From: Methanomassiliicoccaceae archaeon | Lineage (GTDB): Archaea; Thermoplasmatota; Thermoplasmata; Methanomassiliicoccales; Methanomethylophilaceae | Assembly (NCBI GenBank): GCA_034928305.1 | Contig: JAYFOZ010000002.1 | Span: forward strand, 558,001 to 622,000 | Length of the DNA stretch: 64,000 nucleotides | Direction of reading: 5' to 3' | Shown here: in pieces, positions 33,869-42,799 of the stretch | Layout of the letters: each line of letters starts with the position of its first letter | How positions within the stretch are numbered: the stretch's first letter is position 1 | Notes under the pieces: generated by a model | The model's database searches: none | What the model saw: the letters and a program-made list of their open reading frames with translations, nothing else | What the model was told of the DNA's origin: nothing | Position numbers and translations under genes: made by a program

Positions 33869-35107
33869 TCATGCTCCGTACTTCTCCGTCCTGTTCGCAA
33901 GGTCCATGCATATGGGCACGATATCGAAACCTCTTATGCGGCCGATCGATCCCATCGCGCAACCGGACTCGCTGAATTCGGTCGCCGAGTCTACGACGAT
34001 GCCCGGAGTGTATATCGTGATGGGGACCGGGTCTCCGCTGTGGTCCATAAGGCTGCATGGTGTGCTGTGGTCGGCAGTGAACACGATGACCAGGTCCTTC
34101 GGGAAGTTGTCGCGTATGTATCCGGCCATATCATCGAGTCTCTGGATTATCTCGCACTTCAGTTTGGCGTTTCCATCGTGACCGCAGACGTCGGGGGCTT
34201 TGCAGTTCATCAGTATGAAGTCATATTTTTTCAGAGCTTCGAGCGCAAACTTCGCTTTCAGTGTGAAATCCGAATCTGTTCCCCCGGTGCACTTTGGCGG
34301 AACGTCGAGAACATCCAGTCCGCAAACGCCGCAGATGCCTTTTATCATGCCGACGCCGGCAACACATGCGGAACGCATGTCGTGGATCTCCGGAAACGGC
34401 TCGATGTTGGGGAAAGAACCTCCGCCTCTGGGAAGGAGAACGTTTGCAGGGGGAAGCCCCTCCGCTACTCTTCTCTTGTTGACGGGATGGTCTTTGAGGA
34501 CCTCGTAGCTCATCGTCACGAACTTGTTTACAACACCCGCGGTGAAAACCGCCCCGGAGCATTTAGGTTTGGATTCGAGCACCTTTGCAAGGTCATGAGG
34601 GTCAGGGTCCGATACTTCCGGGGAAAGCCCAGGTCCCCTCAGGAGCAAAGCGGCGCGGTGTTCCGTGCCCTCCTTCACAATGGCCTGCACCCCGTCTATG
34701 GTCAGGCCCTGCAGGGACTTGACCAGCTCGGTGGTATCGGGCTCCTTGATCCTTCCGGCCCTGCGGTCTATGATGTTCATGTCATCGTCTACGGTGGCGA
34801 AGTTACATCTGAAGGCTATGTCGCCCTTCTTGCTTATGAGCCCGATCCCGGCGGCCTCGAAGGGCCCCCTGCCGGTGTAGACTTCGCGCGGATCGTATCC
34901 GAGTATCGATAGGTGGGCCGTATCGCTCCCGGGCCTGACGCCGGGAGCTATGGTGTCGCATATGCCGGACATCCCGTTCTTTGCGAACCAGTCGAAATTA
35001 GGTGTTTTCGTGGCCTGCAGAGGGGTGAGCCAATCGAGCTCCCCGTTCCCGCGGTCACCGAGCCCGTCCATCACTATCAGCAATATCTTCTTTTTCTGAG
35101 CGGACAT
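33869..35107 (-). CDS. apgM: 2,3-bisphosphoglycerate-independent phosphoglycerate mutase (archaeal)
   Basis: A 412-residue alkaline-phosphatase-superfamily enzyme that converts 3- and 2-phosphoglycerate in glycolysis and gluconeogenesis. The start LIVMDGLGDR and the phosphoserine segment GSDTAHLSILGYDP (near residue 60) are typical. The C-terminal metal-binding residues are in the DVCGHDGN and TADHSTPC stretches. The length is normal for ApgM. It converges on the pilin gene (1 bp gap) and is 4 bp downstream of the flavodoxin-like gene, so likely in an operon with it. Confidence 0.94.
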   Translation of the reverse strand: MSAQKKKILLIVMDGLGDRGNGELDWLTPLQATKTPNFDWFAKNGMSGICDTIAPGVRPGSDTAHLSILGYDPREVYTGRGPFEAAGIGLISKKGDIAFRCNFATVDDDMNIIDRRAGRIKEPDTTELVKSLQGLTIDGVQAIVKEGTEHRAALLLRGPGLSPEVSDPDPHDLAKVLESKPKCSGAVFTAGVVNKFVTMSYEVLKDHPVNKRRVAEGLPPANVLLPRGGGSFPNIEPFPEIHDMRSACVAGVGMIKGICGVCGLDVLDVPPKCTGGTDSDFTLKAKFALEALKKYDFILMNCKAPDVCGHDGNAKLKCEIIQRLDDMAGYIRDNFPKDLVIVFTADHSTPCSLMDHSGDPVPITIYTPGIVVDSATEFSESGCAMGSIGRIRGFDIVPICMDLANRTEKYGA

Positions 35108-35111
35108 GGGA

Positions 35112-35687
35112 TCACTCCAGTTTTTTGAGAAGCCATGCCATGTTCTCGCCGAGAGCCTTCATTGTAGCCACGCCTTCGGCATCGTTCTCGTAGTCCCCGG
35201 GAGCTCTGGCAAGGCTCATGTTCCAGTAAGTGGAACCGGGGATCACCATCTCGTTGATCAGGAAAAAGTGATTTATGCTGTCAAAAGCGTGTATTGCACC
35301 GGCTCTTCTGACGGCAATGACCGCGGCCCCGACCTTTCTTCTGAGAGGGTTGCCGTCTTTTGTCTTGCAAGAGTAACCGATTCTGTCCATGAGGATCTTC
35401 GCCTCCGGGCTCAGGTCGGCGTAATATGTGGGCGAACCTATGATCACTCCGTCGGAAGACACCATCTTCTGGGAGAACTCGTTTAGCGGATCGTCGTCTT
35501 GGACACATCTGCCGTCCAGGTTCTTTTTGCATCTTCCGCAGGCGTGGCATGTGTGCATGTCCACTCCTCCGACCTGCACGAACTCGGTCTCGATGCCGTT
35601 CTCTTCAAGGACGGACAATACCGACATTAACATGTGCGCTGTGTTCCCATTCTTACGGGGGCTGCAATTGAATGCTGTGACTTTCAT
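35112..35687 (-). CDS. Iron-sulfur flavoprotein / flavodoxin-family reductase
   Basis: A 191-residue flavodoxin-fold protein of the NADPH-dependent FMN reductase family. The start KVTAFNCSPRKNGNTAHML holds the FMN phosphate loop. A cysteine cluster (CHACGRCKKNLDGRC, near residues 48-62) matches archaeal iron-sulfur flavoproteins that bind a 4Fe-4S cluster. The segment IIGSPTYYADLSPEAK is also typical. It is co-transcribed with apgM. The electron partner is unknown. Confidence 0.85.
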   Translation of the reverse strand: MKVTAFNCSPRKNGNTAHMLMSVLSVLEENGIETEFVQVGGVDMHTCHACGRCKKNLDGRCVQDDDPLNEFSQKMVSSDGVIIGSPTYYADLSPEAKILMDRIGYSCKTKDGNPLRRKVGAAVIAVRRAGAIHAFDSINHFFLINEMVIPGSTYWNMSLARAPGDYENDAEGVATMKALGENMAWLLKKLE

Positions 35688-35791
35688 TTGGACGTCCTGC
35701 TTTTCGCAATCGGGAGAAGCGCTTTATCTTTTAATAAATGACCCATCGACGGGCTCGTCACGTATATGTAGGGGAATTATAATCCGTAGCT

Positions 35792-36562
35792 ATGCCCATA
35801 GCCAAGCTGAACGGGGTAAGGTTCTCCTACTCCGTAACGGGGTCGGGAGACCCCTTGGTCCTCCTTGCGGGATTCGGCAGCAGCATGGATTTCTGGAAAG
35901 ATGTGATACCCGAGGCTTCCGAACGCTTTACGGTCGTCACGGTCGACAACAGGGGGTCCGGTGCTACAGAATATGACGGCCCGTTCACCATAAACGACAT
36001 GGCCGAGGACGTCGCCGAACTCCTGAAAAAGCTGTCTTTTGAAAAAGCCCACGTCCTTGGATGGTCCATGGGGTCCCAGATAGCGCAGTCCCTCGCGATC
36101 GGCTACCCTGAACGCGTTTCCACGCTGGCACTTGTTTCTTCATATCTCCGGAGGCCGGAGCGTTCCTCTTTCATGCTCAACGGTATGATCGAGGCCATAA
36201 GGGATGGGATGCCGCTGAAATACCTCAGTGTTCCGTTGAAGGCCATGTGCTTCCCCGAAAGGTATTTCATCGTCAAGAAAAGGACGGCTGCGGAGGATTT
36301 CGGATACAGCGTCGACGGCTTGGCCGACCAGATAAAAGCGGTGGACCTTTATTCGACGGAAGACAACGCACATATGATCATGGCGCCGACCCTTTCGATA
36401 CATGGTTCAGAAGACTATATGGTGCCGCCGGAGTTCGGCGATGCGCTGGCGGACAGGATACGGGACTGCACCATGATAAGACTTAGAGGCGAAGGCCACA
36501 ACATCATGCCTTCCAAGTACGTGGAAAGTTATTTTTCCTTCGCGATGTCTCACGGAAGGTAA
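35792..36562 (+). CDS. Alpha/beta hydrolase
   Basis: A 256-residue hydrolase. The nucleophile elbow is GWSMGS (serine near residue 92), the acid is probably the aspartate of HGSEDYMVP (near 209) and the histidine is in GEGHNIMPS (near 236). The oxyanion-loop GFGSSMDFW near residue 27 is conserved in this family of esterases and lactonases. No partner shows the substrate. Its last 13 bp overlap the 3' end of the convergent YkgJ-family gene. Confidence 0.88.
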   Translation: MPIAKLNGVRFSYSVTGSGDPLVLLAGFGSSMDFWKDVIPEASERFTVVTVDNRGSGATEYDGPFTINDMAEDVAELLKKLSFEKAHVLGWSMGSQIAQSLAIGYPERVSTLALVSSYLRRPERSSFMLNGMIEAIRDGMPLKYLSVPLKAMCFPERYFIVKKRTAAEDFGYSVDGLADQIKAVDLYSTEDNAHMIMAPTLSIHGSEDYMVPPEFGDALADRIRDCTMIRLRGEGHNIMPSKYVESYFSFAMSHGR

Positions 36563-37080
36563 CCGTCGGACCTGATGAGTCTAGCTTCCTCTACTTTGGA
36601 AGCGATCGTATCCCTGATATTTTTCGTGCATGGCCAGGAATCATCCATGTAATCGACGAGCTCCAAGATATCAGCGTTCTCGTTGACTATGGCCAGATAT
36701 ACGCGGCTCATGAAGGTGGAAACAAGATAGGGGAACTCCCTGCATATTTCCGGGCGGTCCTTCCAGACGGTGCATCCTTTGTCTTTGCTCAGGAATGCGC
36801 ATGGGTTCGTCTTAAGGAGCATTATCTTCCCGTCCCCGGCGACCGCCGCATATCTAGACATGAATTCTCCGAGCGGGACCCTGGCCGCGGAAGATATCCT
36901 ATCGACCTCTTCGGGGAGGATCGTTATCCGTTTTTGGTGGCAACATTTGCCGCATTCTTGGCATGGGAAAGAGGCATTGTACTGCTCACAGATGCCATAT
37001 GCAAGGTCAAGATCCTTCTTCATCATCTCAGATATCTCTGCAAGTCCCTGAAGAACGTAACGTCCCCTGTATACAGCCAT
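36550..37080 (-). CDS. YkgJ-family cysteine cluster protein
   Basis: A 176-residue protein. It has the YkgJ motif CQECGKCCHQ (near 39-48) and later cysteines in CAFL, GCTVW and ICREFP (near 90-115), which together form a zinc or iron-sulfur site. This family is of unknown function, though some members modify proteins. It starts 11 bp after the zinc-ribbon gene in the same leftward operon. Confidence 0.8.
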   Translation of the reverse strand: MAVYRGRYVLQGLAEISEMMKKDLDLAYGICEQYNASFPCQECGKCCHQKRITILPEEVDRISSAARVPLGEFMSRYAAVAGDGKIMLLKTNPCAFLSKDKGCTVWKDRPEICREFPYLVSTFMSRVYLAIVNENADILELVDYMDDSWPCTKNIRDTIASKVEEARLIRSDGYLP

Positions 37081-37091
37081 TCAAAAGCCCC

Positions 37092-37442
37092 TCAGATGTG
37101 TGCGAATCCCAGGATGAACCCCACCATGGAGAGCAGAAGCCCCGCCGCCGCGGCCACCATCAGGACCTTCTCCTTGTCGGGCTTCACAATGCGGACCGCA
37201 TTGATCGCGTAACCGCCGATAAGCAGTCCGACCGCTCCGAGAGCTATCCCGGCGAAAGCCGTAAAAAACGCCAGAACAATGGATAGCGCACCACATGCCA
37301 GAACAGCACATGCCAGCACATTCACGTTGCGTTTCTTTGCGGCCTTGAACGGCATGTCCATGCGCCAGTCGCAGTTTTCGCAGAACAATGTGTCTTCTTG
37401 ATTATCGGTTCCGCATTTCGGACAGATCATAAACACTGCCAT
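37092..37442 (-). CDS. Zinc-ribbon membrane protein
   Basis: A 116-residue protein. A double-CXXC zinc ribbon (CPKCGTDNQEDTLFCENC, residues 7-24) is followed by a basic linker and about three hydrophobic helices from residue 40. Start at M5 (MICPKCG) is also possible. It lies between the methyltransferase and YkgJ genes in a leftward operon. The layout (cytosolic zinc ribbon plus membrane helices) is common in archaea and of unknown function. Confidence 0.75.
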   Translation of the reverse strand: MAVFMICPKCGTDNQEDTLFCENCDWRMDMPFKAAKKRNVNVLACAVLACGALSIVLAFFTAFAGIALGAVGLLIGGYAINAVRIVKPDKEKVLMVAAAAGLLLSMVGFILGFAHI

Positions 37443-37479
37443 TTTCTTCCTGGATTTAACCCTATCGGAACAGGAGAAT

Positions 37480-38085
37480 TTAGGGGCCCAGACCGTCGGG
37501 TTTTATGAAATTGCACTCGGAACGGCTCCTTACGGTCCCGAAACGGGTCCTGTCGGTAACGGTTTCAAGACATCCTCTGACAAAAATGGAAAATCGCGAA
37601 GCGATCTCTTCCGGCGTCCTGTAACGGTACGATATCCCGTTTCTGACAGTGTCGCCCTCGGATGCCCGCATGTCGTCGGGCGAGAACGATCTGATATACA
37701 GCCTCCCTCCCGGACGGAGTATGCGGAAACATTCGGACGCGAACTTCTCAAGTCCGTCGTCGTCCAGGTGCTCCGTGACGTGAACGGCGTATATCCCGTC
37801 GAAAGTCCCGTCTGAAAACGGCATTTCCGTACAGTCGGAAACGATGAACCGTGCGCTGTCGCCCAGGCGTTCCTCGCATGAACTAACCGCACCGGGGGAG
37901 AAATCTATGCCTGTGACATCGAAACCCATTTCCATAAGTGCCGTGGACGTCTTTCCGTTCCCGCATCCCACGTCCAAAACAGAGCTGCCTGCGGAAAGGC
38001 CCAGGTCCGGTACCTTAGATGCCCCCCTCCATGCTCTCGGCTGCCTGCGGTACAGCTCGTCCCAAGCTTTCCTGTCCCCTTCCAT
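37480..38085 (-). CDS. SAM-dependent methyltransferase (class I)
   Basis: A 201-residue class I methyltransferase. The SAM motif I is VLDVGCGNGK (near residues 37-46), with motif II-like DVTGIDFSPG and motif IV SDCTEMPFSDGTFDGIYAV (near 85-105). A leaderless ATG at 38085 fits the TATA box at 38107-38120; an ATG 49 codons upstream would include the promoter. The substrate is unknown. It shares a bidirectional promoter with the first phenylacetate-CoA ligase gene. Confidence 0.85.
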   Translation of the reverse strand: MEGDRKAWDELYRRQPRAWRGASKVPDLGLSAGSSVLDVGCGNGKTSTALMEMGFDVTGIDFSPGAVSSCEERLGDSARFIVSDCTEMPFSDGTFDGIYAVHVTEHLDDDGLEKFASECFRILRPGGRLYIRSFSPDDMRASEGDTVRNGISYRYRTPEEIASRFSIFVRGCLETVTDRTRFGTVRSRSECNFIKPDGLGP

Positions 38086-38106
38086 ACTGGCAGTGCAACG
38101 GGCTCG

Positions 38107-38120
38107 CTCAATATAAATAA
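38107..38120. promoter_or_regulatory. Bidirectional promoter: methyltransferase / phenylacetate-CoA ligase
   Basis: CTCAATATAAATAA is AT-rich on both strands. On the minus strand TTTATATT lies about 30 bp before the methyltransferase ATG (38085). On the plus strand AATATAAATAA lies about 40 bp before the ligase ATG (38153). Confidence 0.5.
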
Positions 38121-38152
38121 AGGGATTCGATAAGGAAACGCAGTGGACTACC

Positions 38153-39451
38153 ATGTTCTGGAACTCCGAGATAGAATGTTTGCCCAGGGAAGAATTGAGG
38201 AAACTGCAGTACAGCAGTATTAAGTCCCTCATATCGAAGCTCTATTCTTCCAACGCATTTTACAAGCACAAGATGGATTCCGTAAATGTAAAACCGGACG
38301 ATATCAGATCCCTATCCGACATTTCCAAGCTTCCCTTCATGACCAAACAGGAATTCAGGGACAACTATCCGACCAAGATGTTCTCTGTTCCGAACACGGA
38401 CATCGTAAGATACCACGTCTCTTCCGGTACCACCGGTAAGCCCACGCTCGTCGGATATACGAGGAACGACCTCGATTATTGGACAGATGCGCTTGCACGC
38501 TCGCTGACGTCCATAGGGGTCGGCGAGGACGATACCCTGCAAGTCTCCTATGGGTATGGGCTGTTCACGGGAGGGCTGGGACTCCACTACGGTGCCGAGA
38601 GGGTCGGGGCCTCCGTGCTCCCTGCCAGCACCGGAAGCACCGAGCGCCAGCTCGAGCTGATGCAGGACCTGGAGGTCACTGTGATCGCATGTACCCCCTC
38701 GTACTTCATACACATGATGGACGTGGCCAAGGAGATAGGGATAGATTTCCTGAGGGACACCAAACTGAGGAAGGCGGTCCTCGGGGCCGAACCTTGGAGC
38801 GAAGGGATCAGAAAACGCATCGAGGAATCTTCCGGCATCAGAGCCTACGACATTTACGGAACGTCCGAGCTGGCCGGTCCGATGTTCACCGAATGCGAGG
38901 AGCGCAACGGCATCCACATATGCGGAGACATGGCCTATATGGAGACCATCGACCCGGACAGCGGCGAATCTCTGGAATCCGGAGAGAGAGGGGAACTCGT
39001 CATCACCATGCTGAAGAAAGAAGCATTCCCGCTCGTAAGGTACAGGATCCGCGACCTCTCCGCGGTTTATGACGACGTATGTGCATGCGGCAGGAGCTCC
39101 CCCCGCATCGCCAGGATATCAGGGAGGTCGGACGATATGCTTATCGTCCGCGGCATCAACGTATTCCCATCCCAGATCGAGTACGCGCTCATGCAGGTCC
39201 CGCAGGTGGGCAACCAATATATGATCCTGCTCACCAGGGACGGCGCTTTGGATAACATGGTTGTACAGGTCGAGATAAATCCGGAATCTTTCAGCGACAA
39301 GGTCGAAGACATGATTTCCCTGCGCTCCCACATAGAGAGCGAACTTAAAAAATACCTCAACCTTGCTGTACACGTGGAGCTCAAGGCCCCGGGAGAGCTA
39401 CCGAGGTTCGACGGTAAAGCGTCGAGAGTGAAAGACAAGAGGTCGTTATAA
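38153..39451 (+). CDS. paaK: Phenylacetate-CoA ligase (first copy)
   Basis: A 432-residue adenylate-forming ligase that activates phenylacetate or other aryl acids with ATP and CoA. The AMP/P-loop motif is VSSGTTGKPTLVGYT (near 86-100), and YGTSELAGPMFTEC near 237-250 fits the aryl-CoA ligase family. A later GRSDDMLIVRGINVFPSQIE (near 323) is also typical. The length is normal. Its stop overlaps the ATG of the ACT-domain gene by one base. A second copy lies 1.5 kb away. Confidence 0.92.
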   Translation: MFWNSEIECLPREELRKLQYSSIKSLISKLYSSNAFYKHKMDSVNVKPDDIRSLSDISKLPFMTKQEFRDNYPTKMFSVPNTDIVRYHVSSGTTGKPTLVGYTRNDLDYWTDALARSLTSIGVGEDDTLQVSYGYGLFTGGLGLHYGAERVGASVLPASTGSTERQLELMQDLEVTVIACTPSYFIHMMDVAKEIGIDFLRDTKLRKAVLGAEPWSEGIRKRIEESSGIRAYDIYGTSELAGPMFTECEERNGIHICGDMAYMETIDPDSGESLESGERGELVITMLKKEAFPLVRYRIRDLSAVYDDVCACGRSSPRIARISGRSDDMLIVRGINVFPSQIEYALMQVPQVGNQYMILLTRDGALDNMVVQVEINPESFSDKVEDMISLRSHIESELKKYLNLAVHVELKAPGELPRFDGKASRVKDKRSL

Positions 39452-39879
39452 TGCCAGAAGAGAACGTGATCATTCAGCTTTCAATTTTTGTGAACAACGA
39501 GCCGGGACGTCTGGCCGCGATAGCCAGGACGCTAAAGGAGAGCAACGTTAACATGAAGGCGTTCAACCTTGCGGAGTCCGCCGAGTTCGGGATACTGCGC
39601 GCAATCGTCGACGATCCCGAGGAGTCGTTCGAGAAGATAAAACAGAAAGGCATAATCGTCAAAAAGACCCAGGTGATAGGAATAGTCATCAATGATGCGC
39701 CCGGTTCTCTTTTCGATGCCGCCGATGTCTGCGGCCGCGAGGGAATAAACATCGAATACGGATACGCATATGCAGGAAAGAAACTCTCTGCGTTCTTCAT
39801 CCGTGTCGACGACCCCCACAGGGCCGTAGCGGCACTCAAAAAAGCAGGCATAGCCCTCGTGAAAGGAACGGATATCTGA
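39451..39879 (+). CDS. ACT-domain protein
   Basis: A 142-residue protein with two ACT domains (about residues 6-70 and 72-140). The starting motif NEPGRLAAIARTLKESNVNMKA is repeated as NDAPGSLFDAADVCGREGIN, the ligand-binding turn of ACT domains. Such tandem ACT proteins bind amino acids and are often next to phenylacetate-CoA ligases in methanogens, where they may sense aromatic amino acids. It overlaps paaK and the SelB-like gene by one base each. Confidence 0.88.
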   Translation: MPEENVIIQLSIFVNNEPGRLAAIARTLKESNVNMKAFNLAESAEFGILRAIVDDPEESFEKIKQKGIIVKKTQVIGIVINDAPGSLFDAADVCGREGINIEYGYAYAGKKLSAFFIRVDDPHRAVAALKKAGIALVKGTDI

Positions 39880-40817
39880 TGAGCAACCTCAATGTCGCTG
39901 TACTGGGCGCCAAGGATGTCGCAGGGGATATCGGGAAGAAAGGCACAGTTACCGATATCACGTTTTTCGAACTCAAGAAAGGGAATGATTCCGTCACGTT
40001 GCTGGAGCCTTCGAAATATCCGGAGAAGATGTCTTCGATATTCTACACGGTCGAGATGGCCGAATTCGCAATACTGGTCGTCGATAAGATAGATTCGTTC
40101 CTCGGCGAGACCATATTGATGGCGGATTGCGTCGGAATATCCAAAGGATGGATCGTACTCAGAAATTACATTCAGCCCGAGCAGCTGAAACCGCTGATTG
40201 CCGGAACATGCATGGAAAATTACGAATTCAAGGAGCTTGAGCCAATAACGATGAGGGACGAGCTCCTTAAGCTGGTGGCCGAGCAGAACAGGAAGCCGGG
40301 GGACGGTACAAGCGGTTCCTGCCCGGTGGACAGCCATTTCAACGTCAAGGGGGTTGGGACGGTCGTTCTCGGATCCGTCGCCGAAGGACACTTCCGAAAG
40401 CACGACAAGATGACCCTCCTGCCGCTCAAGCGGGAAGTGGTCCTGAAATCGATCCAGAAGCATGATATAGACGCAGATGACGCCGTGAAAGGCGACCACG
40501 TAGGACTCGCGCTCAGGGGCATAGAGTCCGACGATCTCGACAGGGGATTTGTGCTCACAACCGACCGCGAAGTGACGATGACGCGTAAGTTCACCGGTAA
40601 AGTAGAAATGGTGAAGTATTGGAAGAATCCGCTGAAGGACGGGATGGTCATGCATCTGGGACATTGGATGCAGATGGTCCCATGCGTTGTATCCGTCTCG
40701 GGAGAAGAAGTCACTCTCAACATGGAGTCCGATCTGATCTACAAGCCCGGCGACAAGGCGGTGCTGATGTATTTGGAAGGCGGGAAGCTCAGGGTCGCAG
40801 GTACCGTGACCCTCTGA
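39879..40817 (+). CDS. SelB-like EF-Tu-family protein with degenerate GTPase domain
   Basis: A 312-residue protein of the EF-Tu/SelB family. The N-terminal G-domain-like region (about residues 1-145) retains the fold pattern but lacks the P loop GHVDHGKT; the region reads AVLGAKDVAGDIGKKGT. It also lacks a clear NKXD. Domains 2 and 3 (about 150-312, e.g. HFNVKGVGTVVLGSVAEG near 159) are like elongation factors. It matches the SelB-like (SelBL) proteins found across archaea without a known role. It is the third gene of the paaK-ACT operon, linked by one-base overlap. Confidence 0.8.
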   Translation: MSNLNVAVLGAKDVAGDIGKKGTVTDITFFELKKGNDSVTLLEPSKYPEKMSSIFYTVEMAEFAILVVDKIDSFLGETILMADCVGISKGWIVLRNYIQPEQLKPLIAGTCMENYEFKELEPITMRDELLKLVAEQNRKPGDGTSGSCPVDSHFNVKGVGTVVLGSVAEGHFRKHDKMTLLPLKREVVLKSIQKHDIDADDAVKGDHVGLALRGIESDDLDRGFVLTTDREVTMTRKFTGKVEMVKYWKNPLKDGMVMHLGHWMQMVPCVVSVSGEEVTLNMESDLIYKPGDKAVLMYLEGGKLRVAGTVTL

Positions 40818-40877
40818 TGCCGTTTTCAAGCCTGGAGACCTAAAGCTATAAGTCGTAGCTCAATATTCGGGAAATAA

Positions 40878-40896
40878 CGTGCTAGTCGATAGCACG
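40878..40896 (+). other. Leader hairpin of the second phenylacetate-CoA ligase gene
   Basis: CGTGCTA (40878-40884) pairs perfectly with TAGCACG (40890-40896) around loop GTCGA, ending 13 nt before the ATG at 40910. A TATA-like CTATAAGT (about 40846-40853) would start a transcript near 40873. The hairpin could modulate translation. Confidence 0.45.
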
Positions 40897-40909
40897 GAGC
40901 GTGTATCGC

Positions 40910-42211
40910 ATGGCATACTGGAACAAAGAATTGGAAACCAAGCCGAAAGAAGAATTACAGAAGATGCAGCTGGCTCTGTTGAGGAACGAGCTGCGGACAA
41001 TGTACGATTCCTCCAAGTTCATACACGACAAGATGAAGTCTGTCGGTCTTCTCCCCGAGGATATCGACAGTTTCGAGAAATTCAGAAATGTCCCCTTCAT
41101 GAAAAAGACGGACCTGAGGGACAATTACCCGGACAACCTGTTCGTTAAACCCTATCACGAGCTTGTGAGGCTTCACGTTTCCTCCGGTACGACCGGGAAT
41201 CCCACCGTCGTGGGATATACGCAGAACGACCTTGACAACTGGGCCGAATCGCTGGACAGGGGAATGACGTCCTTCGGCATGTCCAGGGACGATATTCTTC
41301 AGAACTTCCATGGATACGGCCTATTCACCGGGGGCCTCGGAGTCCATTACGCTGCAGAGAGGATGGGCGTGACCGTCCTCCCGATAAGCACCGGGAATAC
41401 CGAAAGGCAGATCAAGATGATGCAGGACCTCCCCATCACCTCTTTCGCGGGAACGCCCTCTTACATGTTCCATATCGCCGATGTATGCGACCAGAAAGGC
41501 ATCGACATCAGGAGGGATACGAAGGTCCGCTATGCAATTGCAGGCGGCGAGCCCTGGTCGGAGAGCATGAGGCACAAGCTTCAGGAAAGGACCGGGATAA
41601 AGGTCCATAACTGCTACGGTGCCAGCGAGTTCTATGGGCCCATGTTCCTGGAATGCGACAAACAGGACGGATTGCATGTATGGGCCGATCTTGCGTACGT
41701 CGAGGTGCTCGATAAGAACGGCGATCAGTGCGCCGACGGGGAGAGGGGAGAGCTCGTCGTGACAATGCTCAAGAAAGAGGCGTTCCCGCTTATCCGTTAC
41801 AAGATCGGTGATATTTCCTCGCTTACGTGGGAGAAGTGCGGTTGCGGACGTACACACCCGAGACTGATGCGCATATCCGGACGTACGGACGATATGCTCA
41901 TCGTCCGCGGAGTGAATGTTTTCCCGTCGCAGATCGAGGGCGTGATCGGCGAGTTCGCGTTCCTGACACCTTTCTATAAGATAACGCTCACGAACGAGAA
42001 TTTCATGGACAGCATGACGGTCGATGTCGAGATCAGTGAAGACTCCCTGACCGAGGATACGGTATCCATAGACAAGATGGCCCGCTCTGTGGAGTCGCGC
42101 CTGAAAGATGTCCTGAACATCAAGGCGACCGTCCATCTTACGCTGCCGGGCTCCCTCGAAAGGTTCGAGGGGAAGTCCTGCCACGTGAAGGACCTGCGCA
42201 GATACGATTGA
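40910..42211 (+). CDS. paaK: Phenylacetate-CoA ligase (second copy)
   Basis: A 433-residue paralogue of the ligase at 38153, similar over its whole length. The motifs VSSGTTGNPTVVGYT (near 86), YGASEFYGPMFLEC (near 238) and GRTDDMLIVRGVNVFPSQIE are conserved. I chose ATG 40910 (MAYWNKELETK), which aligns with the start of the first copy, over GTG 40901. Two copies with small differences in the acid-binding region suggest different aryl acids (such as phenylacetate and indoleacetate). It has its own promoter and leader hairpin and converges on the FMN-reductase-like gene. Confidence 0.92.
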   Translation: MAYWNKELETKPKEELQKMQLALLRNELRTMYDSSKFIHDKMKSVGLLPEDIDSFEKFRNVPFMKKTDLRDNYPDNLFVKPYHELVRLHVSSGTTGNPTVVGYTQNDLDNWAESLDRGMTSFGMSRDDILQNFHGYGLFTGGLGVHYAAERMGVTVLPISTGNTERQIKMMQDLPITSFAGTPSYMFHIADVCDQKGIDIRRDTKVRYAIAGGEPWSESMRHKLQERTGIKVHNCYGASEFYGPMFLECDKQDGLHVWADLAYVEVLDKNGDQCADGERGELVVTMLKKEAFPLIRYKIGDISSLTWEKCGCGRTHPRLMRISGRTDDMLIVRGVNVFPSQIEGVIGEFAFLTPFYKITLTNENFMDSMTVDVEISEDSLTEDTVSIDKMARSVESRLKDVLNIKATVHLTLPGSLERFEGKSCHVKDLRRYD

Positions 42212-42748
42212 TCATCCCGTGATGCGGTTGATGAAGTCCCTCATCTTCTCGGTATAAAGGGGGCGGTTTATCTCGTCCTTGTCCGCGTACGGGACGGCGA
42301 AGGACGATAAATACGTCATATGATAGTATTCGCACATATCCAGCATCCCGCTTACCGCGTAAGATGCGACATATTCGTCGTCGCCCATGGTCATTGCCAG
42401 GGCGACCCTCTTGCCGTCGAGGGAGTCGTACATGCAATGCAGGCGTTCCAAAAACGCTTTGGTGCATGCGGTAAACTGCCACATATAGATCGGACTGGCT
42501 ATTATCAGCAGCTCGGAATCGTCAACGATATGGAATATGGGCTGCATGTCGTCCACTATGGTGCACTTGCCTTCGTTGCCTTTTTTCTGACAGACGCCGC
42601 AGTTGCTGCATCCGCGGATGTCCTTGTCAAAAAGGGTTACGACATCAACATCGCATCCTGCGTTTTTCAGCCCGGCGCTGAGATTCTTGATAAGTTCCGA
42701 AGTATAGCCGTTGCTTCTAGGTGTCCCGCTTAATATGGCGATCTTCAT
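42212..42748 (-). CDS. Flavodoxin-family NAD(P)H-dependent FMN reductase with Cys cluster
   Basis: A 178-residue flavodoxin-fold protein. The start IAILSGTPRSNGYTSELI has the FMN phosphate loop. A cysteine cluster (CSNCGVCQKKGNEGKC, near 49-64) is like that of iron-sulfur flavoproteins, and ASPIYMWQFTACTKAF is also typical. It is similar to the protein at 35112. It lies 51 bp downstream of the 4Fe-4S gene on the same strand and likely works with it. Confidence 0.85.
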   Translation of the reverse strand: MKIAILSGTPRSNGYTSELIKNLSAGLKNAGCDVDVVTLFDKDIRGCSNCGVCQKKGNEGKCTIVDDMQPIFHIVDDSELLIIASPIYMWQFTACTKAFLERLHCMYDSLDGKRVALAMTMGDDEYVASYAVSGMLDMCEYYHMTYLSSFAVPYADKDEINRPLYTEKMRDFINRITG

Positions 42749-42799
42749 CTTACGCCTCGGTTCCTGGAAGCAGGTACAACAAGATAACCGTTTGCCGGG

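Noticed and set aside
34040-34912. 290-codon open frame opposite apgM
   Set aside because: Antisense to a complete phosphoglycerate mutase gene.
39474-40829. 451-codon open frame opposite the ACT and SelB-like genes
   Set aside because: Antisense shadow of two genes with clear domains; the translation is His- and Arg-rich without recognisable motifs.
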